Below, in pieces: positions 1-9,201 of a stretch of DNA of 64,000 nt; the first letter of the stretch is position 1, and every line of letters begins with the position of its first letter. Source of the DNA: Vibrio variabilis. GTDB lineage: Bacteria > Pseudomonadota > Gammaproteobacteria > Enterobacterales > Vibrionaceae. The stretch lies in contig NZ_JYJK01000061.1 in assembly GCF_003263785.1 (NCBI RefSeq), positions 62,001 to 126,000 on the forward strand, read 5' to 3'. The notes under the pieces are model-generated. The model was given only the letters and a program-made list of their open reading frames with translations. It was not told where the DNA came from and ran no database searches. The position numbers were made by a program, and so were the translations under genes.

Positions 1-104
1 ATTTGCGATACCGCGACTTTTGCTGTTTTTGCCATGATGCTGGCTGAAGACAGCAACGCCACACCGGTTAATGCTGCAGTGACAATGATCTTGCTTGCTT
101 TCAT
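1..104 (-). CDS. ABC transporter substrate-binding protein, N-terminal fragment (TrpX-like)
   Basis: Only the first 34 codons lie in the window; the gene runs off the left edge. The visible protein opens with a typical secretion signal: a short basic stretch (MKASK), a hydrophobic core, and an Ala-Xaa-Ala-like end (SIMAKTAK). The mature part begins KVAVSQI, the usual opening of the ABC_sub_bind family (TrpX-like periplasmic binding proteins of uncharacterised or aromatic-amino-acid ABC importers). The start is supported by AAGGAG at 110-115, five bases upstream of the ATG. A periplasmic binding protein is likely; the TrpX family assignment rests on a short motif and is tentative. Confidence 0.6.
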   Translation of the reverse strand, partial: MKASKIIVTAALTGVALLSSASIMAKTAKVAVSQ

Positions 105-484
105 CTTAACTCCTTGATTAAGCAACCCTGAATGAGTAGAGACACTCTACTCACTAATGGGGATATAGGTGTATTATTTAATTTACACTTCGTGAATTAT
201 TTTTTGATTCCCTGCTACTTCTACCAGCAAGACAACCAAATTGAAAGGTATTATTAACATTCGCATTAGATAAACGTGCTATCCATGTGCTTTCGCAACC
301 AACATTTAAACAAATGCGTACATACAGCGATACATGCGACTAATATTCACTCAAAAATCAGCGTAATCCATTTTTGACAAAAGTGAAGCTTTGTGAGTGC
401 AATTCTGTGAAAGATGTCTATATTCATACAGATAGCGTAATCGTCAACGAGTTGACTACATCCAATCGCGAGGGAACGTTTAGT
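105..484. other. Divergent intergenic region, ABC binding protein / sugar dehydrogenase
   Basis: AT-rich 380-bp spacer between two divergent genes, so it should hold both promoters. The one clear structure is the 21-bp palindrome at 133-153, listed separately. An open frame beginning at 374 runs into the dehydrogenase signal peptide but has no ribosome-binding site and is not taken as coding upstream of 485. I cannot place promoters with confidence. Confidence 0.5.
133..153. promoter_or_regulatory. Perfect 9-bp inverted repeat (operator or leader hairpin)
   Basis: TGAGTAGAG-ACA-CTCTACTCA is a perfect 9-bp inverted repeat with a 3-bp centre, about 30 bp before the minus-strand start codon at 104. 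It could be an operator for a dimeric regulator or a hairpin in the 5' leader. There is no T-run after it on either strand, so it is not a terminator. Its function is unknown. Confidence 0.5.
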
Positions 485-1577
485 ATGCGTCTATTACTTC
501 TTTTACCCCTGTTTTTTCTATTGGCGATGCCTCGACAGCTCGAGAGTTTGAAGGCAGCAAGTTAGAAAAAGTGACGACCGTGAATGGCGTTCCTTGGTCA
601 ATTCTGACGGTGGGTGACTCAGAGCTGTTAATGACGTTAAGAGAGGGTCAAATGCTGCTCGTCGATACCAAAAGTGGCAAGCAAACATCGATTAGTGGGC
701 TACCTGCGATTTATGCCTCAGGCCAAGGCGGCCTGATGGACATTCACCCAAGCCCATCTGAAGCTAACGTTTATTACTTCACCTACGCGAAACCTGTCGG
801 TAAAGGGGGAGCGACCACTCTTGCGAAAGCGACCCTAGATGGCAACAAACTCACAGACTGGCAAGACCTCTTCACCAGTAATGTCTCTGTCACCTCAGGT
901 CGCCACTTTGGGAGCCGAGTTGCTTTTGATGATAAAGGTTTGGTCTATATGACCATAGGGGATGCAGGTGACAGGGATAATGCTCAGCAGACCGACAATC
1001 ATGCCGGTACCATCGTTCGCTTAAATCAAGATGGATCGATTCCAAAAGACAATCCGTTTGTCGATAACCAAGATTTTGCTCCAGAGATTTACTCCTATGG
1101 TCACCGTAATCCACAAGGTTGGTATTTGACAGCAAACGGGCACAATTATGGACGATAGAGCACGGCCCGAGAGGCGGCGATGAGCTCAATTTAGTCAAAG
1201 CGGGTCTCAACTATGGCTGGCCAATCACCTCCCACGGGAAAGAGTATTGGGGTCCCATCAATGCCGGAGAGGCGCAAGAGAAAGAAGGTATTGAATCACC
1301 GAGCAAAGTTTACATCCCTTCCATTGCACCAGGGTCATTACATTTGTACGAGGGCGAGGAGTTTCCAAGGCTCAATGGCATCTTGCTAATCGGAGCACTG
1401 AAGCTCACTCACATCAACATTCTCGATATCAACGAAGCTGGACAAGTGCTAGAAGAAAGACGCTACTACGAAGAGCTTGGTGAGAGAGTACGCGATATCA
1501 CCACCGATTCAGCAGGCCACGTGTGGTTTAGCACTGATAGTGGTGCGATTTACAAGATTAGTCGCCAGTTCCAATAA
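485..1577 (+). CDS. PQQ-type aldose sugar dehydrogenase (YliI/GSDH family), two frameshifts
   Basis: A periplasmic six-bladed beta-propeller dehydrogenase of the glucose/sorbosone dehydrogenase family (E. coli YliI), expected to oxidise free aldoses with PQQ. Family motifs in order: GQGGLMDIHPSP, SGRHFGSRVAFDDKG (putative catalytic His), YSYGHRNPQG, EHGPRGGDELN and LNYGWP. The ATG at 485 follows GAGGGA and starts a Leu-rich signal peptide. The frame breaks twice: in the T-run at 512-517, inside the signal peptide, and at about 1119 between RNPQG and the next strand. One added base at each restores 364 codons, matching the family length (about 370). I think both are sequence errors; true decay is the alternative. 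The gene stands alone and ends at a strong terminator. Confidence 0.8.
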
Positions 1578-1680
1578 AAGCGGTCAAATAACAGCAAGGT
1601 TATCGCGAGAGCGGCGACAACATCAAACTAACACTCGCCGCAAAGTTGTTACAATTGCACACCCACCCTTGCTAAAACGA

Positions 1681-1720
1681 ACAAGCCCCGCTCATCATTG
1701 AGCGGGGCTTGTGTTTGTTT
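1681..1720. terminator. Bidirectional rho-independent terminator
   Basis: Perfect 14-bp stem (ACAAGCCCCGCTCA at 1681-1694 with its complement at 1699-1712), loop TCAT, followed by GTTTGTTT. It lies between the convergent sugar dehydrogenase and yfbV genes and probably serves both. Confidence 0.85.
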
Positions 1721-1735
1721 ATCAGTCAATTGTTG

Positions 1736-2188
1736 TTAAAACCAGCGATCAAAGTCGCTTCTATCAAGCTGCCTAAAAGCGCGATTCAACGTAATGGCGA
1801 GTTCTTTGTACTTAGGCTTCGCTTTTACTGGTTCCATCGCAGCGCCCGATTCAACAATCTTTTGGTGCAGCTCGCGATACCAAGACGCTAGAGCCGGAGG
1901 CAGTTGCGTGTTGTAACGATTTCCCAACCACCACATCCCCTGCAAAGGCATACTAATCGCGAACAACGCAATCACAATGGCCTGTGGCAGCGCATGAGCA
2001 TTGTTGAAGGCCATTTGTGTTAGGACACTAATGGCAGCAACAGCAGGCATGACTTTGATACCAAATCGCGTTGCTTTAATGATGCGCTGCTCTGGAAACA
2101 GGGGCGTCAGTTCTTTGCGCATCGGCCAAAGTTCCATGTACTTTTGACCATTTTTTAAACTCTGAGTCAGACTTGCTCTCTCGCTCAT
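1736..2188 (-). CDS. yfbV: UPF0208 inner-membrane protein YfbV
   Basis: A 150-residue inner-membrane protein of the UPF0208 family. In E. coli YfbV limits the spread of MatP-dependent constraints from the Ter macrodomain; the same role is only inferred here. Two hydrophobic segments (about residues 45-65 and 70-90) lie between a basic N-terminus with the family motif [17 protein letters not shown] and a charged C-terminus ending [10 protein letters not shown] chose the ATG at 2188 rather than the in-frame GTG four codons upstream because GTGAGG is well placed before it. It is divergent from ackA-pta, the same neighbourhood as in Enterobacteriaceae, which supports orthology. Confidence 0.88.
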   Translation of the reverse strand: MSERASLTQSLKNGQKYMELWPMRKELTPLFPEQRIIKATRFGIKVMPAVAAISVLTQMAFNNAHALPQAIVIALFAISMPLQGMWWLGNRYNTQLPPALASWYRELHQKIVESGAAMEPVKAKPKYKELAITLNRAFRQLDRSDFDRWF

Positions 2189-2523
2189 AGCTAACCTCAC
2201 TAAAAAAAAGTTGAACTATTCAACTAAATCAGCAAAATATTGACGGAAGTTAAGATTCTTTCAAATTTATTTTGTTATCTTCTGCCATTATCGTTATTCT
2301 TTGCGAATCCTCAATCTCATTGTTGTCTTTATTTACAAAATAGGCAACCGTCGAGATGACCGTCGCAAGGACGCTAATGTGGTTTTCTTGGGAAAATCGC
2401 ATATTATTATACGGCAATTGATGATTTTATGACCAAGAGTGATAGGCATTTTTCATCGCCTCTCAGTCTTGAGATACGTTTACATCCTTGATCCCCGATC
2501 AGATAAAATACAGGTAACCTCTA
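2189..2523. other. yfbV-ackA divergent control region
   Basis: 335 bp, AT-rich, expected to hold the yfbV and ackA-pta promoters. A 13-bp palindrome TGATC-CCC-GATCA lies at 2489-2501, some 25 bp before the ackA start. It resembles an FNR half-site pair but the spacing is one base too long for the TTGAT-N4-ATCAA consensus, so I do not call it a site. No convincing -35/-10 pair was found. Confidence 0.4.
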
Positions 2524-3720
2524 ATGTCTAAGCTGGTTTTAGTTTTAAACTGCGGCAGTTCTTCTCTTAAGTTCGCCATCGTTGATGCAGAAAACGGTGA
2601 TGAGCACCTAACAGGTCTTGCAGAATGTCTTCACCTTCCAGAAGCTCGTATCAAGTGGAAACTTGATGGTAAACACGAAGCTCAACTAGGTAACGGCGCT
2701 GCTCACGAAGAAGCATTAGCGTTCATGGTAGAGACTATTCTTGCTTCTAAGCCTGAGCTAAAAGCAAACCTAGGCGCTATCGGTCACCGTATCGTTCACG
2801 GTGGCGAGCAATTCACATCTTCTGCACTCATCACAGACGATGTACTTAAAGGTATCGAAGACTCTGCAACATTTGCTCCTCTTCACAACCCTGCTCACAT
2901 CATCGGTATCGAAGCGGCGAAGCACAACTTCCCAGAGCTTAAGAACGTAGCGGTATTTGACACTGCGTTCCACCAAACTATGCCTCAAGAGTCTTACCTA
3001 TACGCTCTACCGTACAACCTGTACAAAGAGCACGGCATCCGTCGCTACGGCATGCACGGTACTTCTCACCTATTCATCGCACGTGAAGCAGCTGCGCTAC
3101 TTGGTAAGCCAGCTAACGAACTGAACATCATCAACTGCCACCTAGGCAACGGTGCTTCTGTTTGTGCTATCAAGAACGGTGAATCTGTAGATACTTCAAT
3201 GGGTCTAACTCCTCTTGAAGGTCTTGTAATGGGTACTCGTTGTGGTGACATCGATCCTGCGATCATCTTCCACCTACACGACGCACTGGGTTACTCTGTT
3301 GAACAAATCAACAACATGCTAACGAAAGAGTCTGGCCTTCTAGGTCTAACTGAAGTGACTTCTGACTGTCGTTTCGTTGAAGACAACTACGGTGAGAAAG
3401 AAGAAGCAACACGTGCAATGGACGTGTTCTGCCACCGCCTAGCGAAATACGTAGCTGGCTACACTGCCTCTCTTGACGGCCGTCTAGATGCTATCGTGTT
3501 CACTGGTGGTATCGGTGAAAACTCTGCACCAATCCGTGAGATGGTTCTAAACCGTCTAGGCGTATTCGGCATCGAAGTTGACGGTGAAGCTAACCTTAAA
3601 GCACGTTTCGGCGGCGAAGGTACTATCACTGCAGCAAGCAGCCGCATCCCAGCAATGGTTATCTCTACTAACGAAGAGCTAGTCATCGCTGAAGACACTG
3701 CGCGCCTAGCAGGTCTTTAA
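2524..3720 (+). CDS. ackA: Acetate kinase
   Basis: Cytoplasmic acetate kinase (acetyl-phosphate + ADP to acetate + ATP), the second step of acetate overflow and, in reverse, acetate activation. The 398-residue protein has normal length. Both family signatures are present: [12 protein letters not shown] near the start (Asn9 and Ser in the phosphate site) and [33 protein letters not shown] and FTGGIGENS complete the ASKHA-fold nucleotide site. AGGTAA precedes the ATG. It is the first gene of an ackA-pta pair, with a strong intercistronic hairpin between them that could lower or stabilise expression. Codon use is strongly biased (CTA, GGT, CGT), as expected for a highly expressed gene. Confidence 0.98.
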   Translation: MSKLVLVLNCGSSSLKFAIVDAENGDEHLTGLAECLHLPEARIKWKLDGKHEAQLGNGAAHEEALAFMVETILASKPELKANLGAIGHRIVHGGEQFTSSALITDDVLKGIEDSATFAPLHNPAHIIGIEAAKHNFPELKNVAVFDTAFHQTMPQESYLYALPYNLYKEHGIRRYGMHGTSHLFIAREAAALLGKPANELNIINCHLGNGASVCAIKNGESVDTSMGLTPLEGLVMGTRCGDIDPAIIFHLHDALGYSVEQINNMLTKESGLLGLTEVTSDCRFVEDNYGEKEEATRAMDVFCHRLAKYVAGYTASLDGRLDAIVFTGGIGENSAPIREMVLNRLGVFGIEVDGEANLKARFGGEGTITAASSRIPAMVISTNEELVIAEDTARLAGL

Positions 3721-3725
3721 TGTTC

Positions 3726-3757
3726 AAACTGGCTAACCTAGGTTAGCCAGTTTTCTT
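3726..3757 (+). terminator. ackA-pta intercistronic hairpin (partial terminator)
   Basis: AAACTGGCTAACC (3726-3738) pairs perfectly with 3741-3753 around TA, then TTTTCTTAT. The structure is terminator-like, but pta follows within 100 bp with no obvious promoter, so it probably attenuates or protects the ackA message rather than ending all transcription. Confidence 0.65.
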
Positions 3758-3851
3758 ATAGGGCTCAGTGAAAAACTTGCTTGCGCTTATTTGCCATTCA
3801 TCGAACCACTGAGTTTCTTCCCCCATATATATAGTTTGAGGTACTCAAAGA

Positions 3852-5996
3852 ATGTCCCGTACTATTATGCTTGTACCTACTAGCGCTGGTGTCGGTCTTA
3901 CCAGTGTTAGCATGGGTGTCCTGCGTGCAATGGAGCGTAAGGGTGTAAACGTATCGTTCTACAAACCTGTTGCTCAACCTCGCCACGGCGGCGATCAGCC
4001 AGATCTGACTTCTTCTATCGTCGGTAACAGCAGCGACGTAAAAGTGGGTCAACCACTTCCTATGTCAGAAGCCGAAGCCCTGATTGGTAACGAGAAGCTA
4101 GACGTGCTTCTCGAAACCATCGTTGAGCGTTACAACCAAATCAACAAAGATGCAGACGTAACACTTATCGAAGGTCTAGTGCCAACTCGTAAGCACCCGT
4201 TTGCCAATGCAATCAACGAAGAAATCGCGAAGACACTTGGCGCTGAAATCGTATTCGTTGCAACGCCAGGTACAGACAACCCGAGCCAGCTTAAAGAGCG
4301 TATCGAAGTTGCATGTTCTAACTACGGCGGCACTAAGAACAAGAAGATCTCTGGCGTTATCATCAACAAACTGAATGCACCGGTTGATGAAGCAGGTCGT
4401 ACTCGTCCAGATCTCTCTGAAATCTTCGACGATGCAGACACAGCTCAGCAAGCTAACCTTGAAGTCATGCAAATCTTCAACACTAGCCCGATTCGTGTTC
4501 TAGGCTGCGTGCCTTGGAAGATCGACTTGATCGCAACTCGTGCTGTAGATATGGCAGAGCACCTAAACGCTGAAATCATCAACGAAGGTGACATCGCTAA
4601 ACGTCGTATCAAGAGCATCACGTTCTGTGCACGTTCACTACCAAACATGATTGAGCACTTCAAGCCGGGTTCTCTACTAGTAACTTCAGCGGATCGTCCA
4701 GACGTTATCGTTGCAGCGGCACTAGCTGCGATGAACGGTGTTGAAATCGGCGCTATCCTACTAACAGGTGGTTACGACGTTCCTGCTGAGATTGCTGACC
4801 TTATCAAGCCAGCGCTAGACACTGGTCTTCCAATCTTTAAAGCGCAAGGTAACACTTGGCAGACTTCTCTGAACCTACAGAGCTTCAGCCTAGAAGTTCC
4901 AGCTGACGATAAAGAGCGTATCGAGTTCGTAAACGAGCACGTTGCAGGTCACATCGACGGCCCTTGGATCGATTCTCTACTAGAGGGTACGGTTGGTACT
5001 CGTAAGCTAAGCCCACCAGCATTCCGTTACCAGCTAACTGAGCTTGCTCGTAAAGCTGGCAAGCGTATCGTTCTTCCTGAAGGTGACGAGCCACGTACAG
5101 TGAAAGCTGCGGCTATCTGTGCTGAGCGCGGTATCGCGGAATGTGTGCTGCTTGGTAACCCAGAAGAGATCAAACGTGTTGCAGCACAGCAAGGCGTTGA
5201 GCTAGGTGCTGGCGTCACTATCATCGATTCCGATGCAGTACGTGAAAACTACGTTGCTCGTTTGGTTGAGCTACGTGGCGCGAAAGGTATGACTGAAGTT
5301 GTAGCTCGTGAGAAGCTGCAAGATTCTGTATACCTAGGCACTATGATGCTTGAAGCGAACGAAGTTGACGGTCTTGTATCTGGCGCTGTCCACACAACAG
5401 CGAACACTATCGTTCCTCCGTTCCAAATCATCAAGACTGCTCCTGGTACGTCTATCGTATCGTCAATCTTCTTCATGCTTCTGCCTGATCAAGTATTGGT
5501 ATACGGTGACTGTGCGATCAACCCAGATCCAACCGCTGAGCAACTTGCTGAAATCGCTATCCAATCTGCAGATTCTGCAGCAGCGTTTGGTATTGAGCCA
5601 CGCGTTGCGATGATCTCTTACTCGACTGGTGAGTCTGGTAAAGGTGCTGATGTAGATAAAGTCCGTGAAGCAACGAAACTGGCTCAAGAGAAGCGTCCTG
5701 ATCTTATCATCGACGGTCCTCTACAGTACGATGCGGCAATCATGGAGAACGTAGCGGCTTCTAAAGCACCTAACTCTCCAGTAGCAGGTAAAGCGACCGT
5801 ATTTGTATTCCCAGACCTAAACACGGGTAACACAACATACAAAGCGGTACAGCGTTCAGCAGACCTAGTCTCTATCGGTCCAATGCTGCAAGGTATGCGT
5901 AAGCCAGTTAACGACCTGTCTCGCGGCGCACTAGTAGACGATATCGTTTACACAGTTGCACTGACTGCGATTCAATCTGGTCAAGAGCAAAACTAA
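3852..5996 (+). CDS. pta: Phosphate acetyltransferase, long form
   Basis: Phosphotransacetylase (acetyl-CoA + Pi to acetyl-phosphate + CoA), the partner of ackA; its product acetyl-phosphate also feeds response regulators. The 714-residue protein is the long enterobacterial/Vibrio form: an N-terminal P-loop-like regulatory domain ([17 protein letters not shown], residues 6-22), a central DRTGG domain (about 220-340) and a C-terminal PTA_PTB catalytic domain (about 390-710) with [31 protein letters not shown] and [16 protein letters not shown]. The start follows GAGGT. Transcription should come largely from ackA. A clear terminator follows the stop codon. Confidence 0.97.
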   Translation: MSRTIMLVPTSAGVGLTSVSMGVLRAMERKGVNVSFYKPVAQPRHGGDQPDLTSSIVGNSSDVKVGQPLPMSEAEALIGNEKLDVLLETIVERYNQINKDADVTLIEGLVPTRKHPFANAINEEIAKTLGAEIVFVATPGTDNPSQLKERIEVACSNYGGTKNKKISGVIINKLNAPVDEAGRTRPDLSEIFDDADTAQQANLEVMQIFNTSPIRVLGCVPWKIDLIATRAVDMAEHLNAEIINEGDIAKRRIKSITFCARSLPNMIEHFKPGSLLVTSADRPDVIVAAALAAMNGVEIGAILLTGGYDVPAEIADLIKPALDTGLPIFKAQGNTWQTSLNLQSFSLEVPADDKERIEFVNEHVAGHIDGPWIDSLLEGTVGTRKLSPPAFRYQLTELARKAGKRIVLPEGDEPRTVKAAAICAERGIAECVLLGNPEEIKRVAAQQGVELGAGVTIIDSDAVRENYVARLVELRGAKGMTEVVAREKLQDSVYLGTMMLEANEVDGLVSGAVHTTANTIVPPFQIIKTAPGTSIVSSIFFMLLPDQVLVYGDCAINPDPTAEQLAEIAIQSADSAAAFGIEPRVAMISYSTGESGKGADVDKVREATKLAQEKRPDLIIDGPLQYDAAIMENVAASKAPNSPVAGKATVFVFPDLNTGNTTYKAVQRSADLVSIGPMLQGMRKPVNDLSRGALVDDIVYTVALTAIQSGQEQN

Positions 5997-6014
5997 GTTT
6001 GTTCTAACTGAATG

Positions 6015-6044
6015 AAAAAAGCCTCCAATTGGAGGCTTTTTTAG
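6015..6044. terminator. pta terminator (bidirectional)
   Basis: AAAAAAGCCTCCAA pairs perfectly with TTGGAGGCTTTTTT (6015-6042). With A- and T-runs on both sides it can also serve the convergent outer-membrane protein gene. Confidence 0.9.
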
Positions 6045-6068
6045 TATTTGAGGTTTCAGGAAAGCAAA

Positions 6069-7237
6069 CTAGAACACTTCGTTGACGTGGAAGTAGAAGG
6101 TTCCACCATGCTCACCATAGCCAATATCCGCGCGTACATTGACCTTGTCTTTGATTTTGAATCTAAAGCCAGTACCAGCACTGGCTAACGTTTTATCCCA
6201 CAGCCCGGATACATTTTCTGATACCGTACCCGCCGCGCCCCAGAAAACGACACCGACTCGCCAATATACTGGCAAACGGTACTCCACCTGCCCCATCATC
6301 ATTTGGTTATCACGATAGCGGCCAAGTATATAGCCTCGCATTGCATCCGCTCCACCAAGATCTGGCAGTTGATTCCAAGGTACGTTGCCTGAGGTTAAGT
6401 TGCTTGTACTTGCCATGCAAACAATCCCGGCATAGGCGCTAACGTATGGTATTGAGAAGCTTTGAGCGAATACTTGCCAAAGCTCTCTGAGTTAGTGGCA
6501 TCGTGATACAAACCCAAGTCGGCTTGTAACAAAGTGCCTTTCGTCGCGTTAGTCACGTTATCTCGGGTGTCGAAGACGTTTGAGACAAACACACCGTAGC
6601 TGGTGTTGTCGGTAAGCTCATTGGCAATCGAGCCAAGGTTTTGGTTCTCAAACGTCTTGTCGTGAGGGCGCACCGACTTCACATTGGCACCTAAGCCCAA
6701 GAAGTAATCTCCAGAAACTCGAGTCAGCCACGTGGGTTTGACATCGACCACTTGCTCTTTGAAGTCAACCTTATTACCGTCTTGCTGCCCGTTTTCATAG
6801 CCTTGGCCGTAGTAAACCGCCGCATCATCAAACACTTTAATATCGGTGTAAACGCGGTTATCACCGCCATTGTAAAAGTGCTTATTACTGAACGTAATCC
6901 CCATAGAGCCATTCGATGACGCATACGGGTTGATCACCATAGAAGAAGGCTGACCCGCCCCATCACTCGGGTCACCATATAAACCCACATACAACAGTCC
7001 AAGCCCCAAGCCCTGCTCTGGCTTGTAGAACACTGCCGGAATGTAGCTCGAGTTAAGACCTTTATCTGCATCGTATTCCGACTCTGCACCAAACACACCT
7101 AAAAAACGATCAAGCTTTTCTGTGGTTGGGTTTGGAGTGTGCTCAACAAGAGGCACAATATGATCGTCAGCTAGCGCAAGAGAAGTCGTGATACTGCATG
7201 CCAGCGCCAGTGCAGTTTGAGCAAATAAGGTTCGCAT
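6069..7237 (-). CDS. Omp85/BamA-TamA-like outer-membrane beta-barrel protein, frameshifted
   Basis: A predicted outer-membrane barrel of the bacterial surface antigen family (D15/Omp85 barrel, PF01103-like). A signal peptide ending SLALADDH is followed by a barrel with no room for POTRA repeats. The Omp85 loop-6 signature appears as LGGADAMRGYILGRYRDN, and the last strand ends in Phe (YFHVNEVF), as outer-membrane proteins do. The frame breaks between 6395 and 6425; one added base gives 389 residues. Its role is unknown: POTRA-less relatives are described as surface antigens or lipid-related barrels, but the sequence does not show which. The start has only a weak ribosome site. Confidence 0.75.
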
Positions 7238-7312
7238 GATTGGGATTAATGGGGTTGATAATAAAGGCTGGATTATAGAGGAAAAACACCTAATTGCAGC
7301 GATTCAAATGTA

Positions 7313-7344
7313 AAAAAACTGCAGATTTTACCCTGCAGTTTTTT
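7313..7344. terminator. Terminator downstream of the Tim44-like gene
   Basis: AAAAAACTGCAG (7313-7324) pairs with CTGCAGTTTTTT (7333-7344), loop of 8. It ends the minus-strand gene at 7373 and separates it from the outer-membrane protein gene. Confidence 0.85.
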
Positions 7345-7372
7345 AATCGCTGTTTTAATCTGTTGGTGGGTA

Positions 7373-8254
7373 TTAGCCTTGGATACCAACGATTAACCAT
7401 GGCGCATTTGGTTGGGTCAAATCACGCTCAAGGTGCCAAATATCTTCGATGTCTTCCTCGATGTTTTCAACGGCATCGCGGTAGCGACCAGAGAATTGAA
7501 GACTCAACTGTGCTTTGTTGGCATCGTAATCCGCACGAACAATCTCTGCATCAACATACATCACGTCAGTGTGCTGCTCGCCCTCAAGCTTGGCACGCTC
7601 ACTAATGAGGTCTTGCAGCAGGCTTGCTGATACATACTCTTCGATTGTGTGCAGCTCGTTGTGGTTCCATGCACCTTGAAGGATGCGGTAGTGCTCACGA
7701 GCACCATTCAAGAATGCAGCTTGATCAAAGCCCGGCGGGTAGTTGTGAGGCACTTCGCTGTGTCCTGCTGCGCCAAAACCACCTGTTGAAGCCGTTGATG
7801 CTGGCTGTTCAAAGTTCTGGAAGTTTGAAGGCTGCTCGAACGGTTGACGAGAGTGACCGCCAAACGCCGGCTGCTGCCTCTGCTGATTCATACTGCCCTG
7901 CTTCGCCCCCAGCATACCGCGCATCAGTTTGAAGATCACAAAAGCAATCAAACCAAAAATCAAGATATCCATGAAGTTGATGCCTTCAAAAGCACCACCA
8001 AAGAAAGCAGCTAAAAGACCACCAGCAAGCAAACCACCTAAGATACCGCCCATCAGACCTTTCTTACTGCTACTAGCTTTGTTTTGATCTTGACGACTGA
8101 TGTTATTGGTATTTTGTTGTTGCTGCTTTGGTGCCGGAGCCGTTTTAAAGCTCTTACCAAATGATTTACCGCCACCGAATTTCTTTGCTTCGGCTACCGG
8201 ATTCACCGCCACTGCCAGCACTAACAGCGCGACGAAGGAAAATAAACGTTTCAT
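7373..8254 (-). CDS. Tim44-like domain membrane protein
   Basis: A 293-residue protein with a signal or anchor segment (residues 4-22), a low-complexity linker rich in Lys, Gly and Gln (KKFGGGKSFGKSFK, a Gln run, Asn), a Gly-rich membrane region (GGILGGLLAGGLLAAFFGGAF, then a second hydrophobic helix FMDILIFGLIAFVIFKLM), and a C-terminal Tim44-like domain (about 175-293). Bacterial members of this family are common but have no settled function. The ATG at 8254 follows GAAAGG; an in-frame TTG two codons upstream is less likely. It is a single gene with its own terminator. Confidence 0.82.
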   Translation of the reverse strand: MKRLFSFVALLVLAVAVNPVAEAKKFGGGKSFGKSFKTAPAPKQQQQNTNNISRQDQNKASSSKKGLMGGILGGLLAGGLLAAFFGGAFEGINFMDILIFGLIAFVIFKLMRGMLGAKQGSMNQQRQQPAFGGHSRQPFEQPSNFQNFEQPASTASTGGFGAAGHSEVPHNYPPGFDQAAFLNGAREHYRILQGAWNHNELHTIEEYVSASLLQDLISERAKLEGEQHTDVMYVDAEIVRADYDANKAQLSLQFSGRYRDAVENIEEDIEDIWHLERDLTQPNAPWLIVGIQG

Positions 8255-8303
8255 TCTCAACCTTTCGTTATTGTCACATTACATCGTAAGTCCTATTACG
8301 ACT

Positions 8304-8354
8304 TATACCCAAGCAAATCTCGCTGAACCAGCATCTTGAGGCTACTTGGGTATA
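8304..8354. repeat. 51-bp intergenic element with TATACCCAAG inverted ends
   Basis: The 10-bp ends TATACCCAAG (8304-8313) and CTTGGGTATA (8345-8354) are perfect inverted repeats around a 31-bp core. From memory, very similar short elements recur between genes in Vibrio genomes; I cannot confirm that here. It sits upstream of the Tim44-like gene. It could be a small non-autonomous repeat or an RNA hairpin. Confidence 0.55.
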
Positions 8355-8534
8355 TTACGCATCATATACTGAGCTTAGCATTAAAGGAACGCTTCAAATG
8401 CTCGGACTTGTTTCAGAATATTGCACGTTTGTTACGGTATACACACCGTCTATGACAATATTTCAAGAACACAGTGTTATACCGACCACTATCTCAAAAG
8501 TGCGTTGCAACCTTGCAATCACTGGCTTCATTTG

Positions 8535-8563
8535 TTGACGCTAACCTGTCCCAACACTAAAAT
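8535..8563 (+). promoter_or_regulatory. Sigma-70 promoter for the TetR-acyltransferase operon
   Basis: TTGACG (8535-8540), 17-bp spacer, TAAAAT (8558-8563): each hexamer matches consensus at five of six positions with ideal spacing. Initiation near 8570 would leave a leader of about 26 nt before the ATG at 8596. Upstream, at 8434-8449, ACGGT-N6-ACCGT is a possible operator. Confidence 0.65.
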
Positions 8564-8595
8564 AACGAACCGTGTTCAATTAAGAATCCATCACC

Positions 8596-9186
8596 ATGGC
8601 CCGCAGAAACGATCATACCCGGGAAGAACTTATCGACCTGACGCTGACTACTGTCAGGGATTACCTCAACGAGAACTCCTATCACTCGCTGAGTCTTCGC
8701 AAGATTGCCACGCTTATTGGGTATGTTCCCAGCACCTTGGTGAATATTTTTGGCAGTTACAATTTACTGTTACTTCATGCCGTTGCTCGCACCGTGGACG
8801 AGTTGTCCGAAGAATCGAGACAAGTCATCGAAAAGACCGACAACGCCGAGCAAGCCTTGTATGCGCTGGCGATTTGCTATCATGATTTTGCAAAGAAGTA
8901 CCCGTATCGTTGGCAGTTAATATTTGAGCACAACATGAATGGTGACCAACTTCCAGAATGGCAGTCGCAACGCATCGACGGTATGACCGGCATGTTGGAA
9001 CATTTGTTGTCTGAGCTTCGCCCAGAACGTTCGCCGGCTGACGTCATGAAAGCCAGTCGTGTACTTTGGGCTGGCGTGCACGGTATCACGCTACTCAGTG
9101 TCGATGACAAGTTTTTCACCTCAGAACCTATTGATGGCAGCGTGCTCATCAAAGATCTCATCTCAAATTACCTCAAAAGCTGGTAA
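8596..9186 (+). CDS. TetR/AcrR-family transcriptional regulator
   Basis: A 196-residue one-domain repressor-type protein. The N-terminal helix-turn-helix covers about residues 8-55 (LIDLTLTTVRDYLNE, then LSLRKIATLIGYVPSTLVNIFGSY, the DNA-reading helix). The C-terminal ligand domain is all-helical with the pattern RASRVLWAGVHGITLL common in WHG-type TetR C-domains. The gene lies 15 bp before the transporter-acyltransferase gene, so the two are probably co-transcribed and the regulator probably controls the operon. The ligand is unknown; a lipid or fatty-acid-related signal would fit the neighbour but is inference. Confidence 0.85.
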   Translation: MARRNDHTREELIDLTLTTVRDYLNENSYHSLSLRKIATLIGYVPSTLVNIFGSYNLLLLHAVARTVDELSEESRQVIEKTDNAEQALYALAICYHDFAKKYPYRWQLIFEHNMNGDQLPEWQSQRIDGMTGMLEHLLSELRPERSPADVMKASRVLWAGVHGITLLSVDDKFFTSEPIDGSVLIKDLISNYLKSW

Positions 9187-9201
9187 TGAAAAGGAAAGGT
9201 A

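Noticed and set aside
2489-2501. FNR-like box before ackA
   Set aside because: The palindrome TGATC-CCC-GATCA gives a spacing one base longer than the FNR consensus, so I record it only as a palindrome.
7294-7932. Frames opposite the Tim44-like gene
   Set aside because: Antisense to a real gene with family similarity, starting inside a terminator.
8421-8885. A 154-codon frame overlapping the start of the TetR gene
   Set aside because: It is out of frame with a well-supported gene, crosses its promoter and has no ribosome site or recognisable domain.
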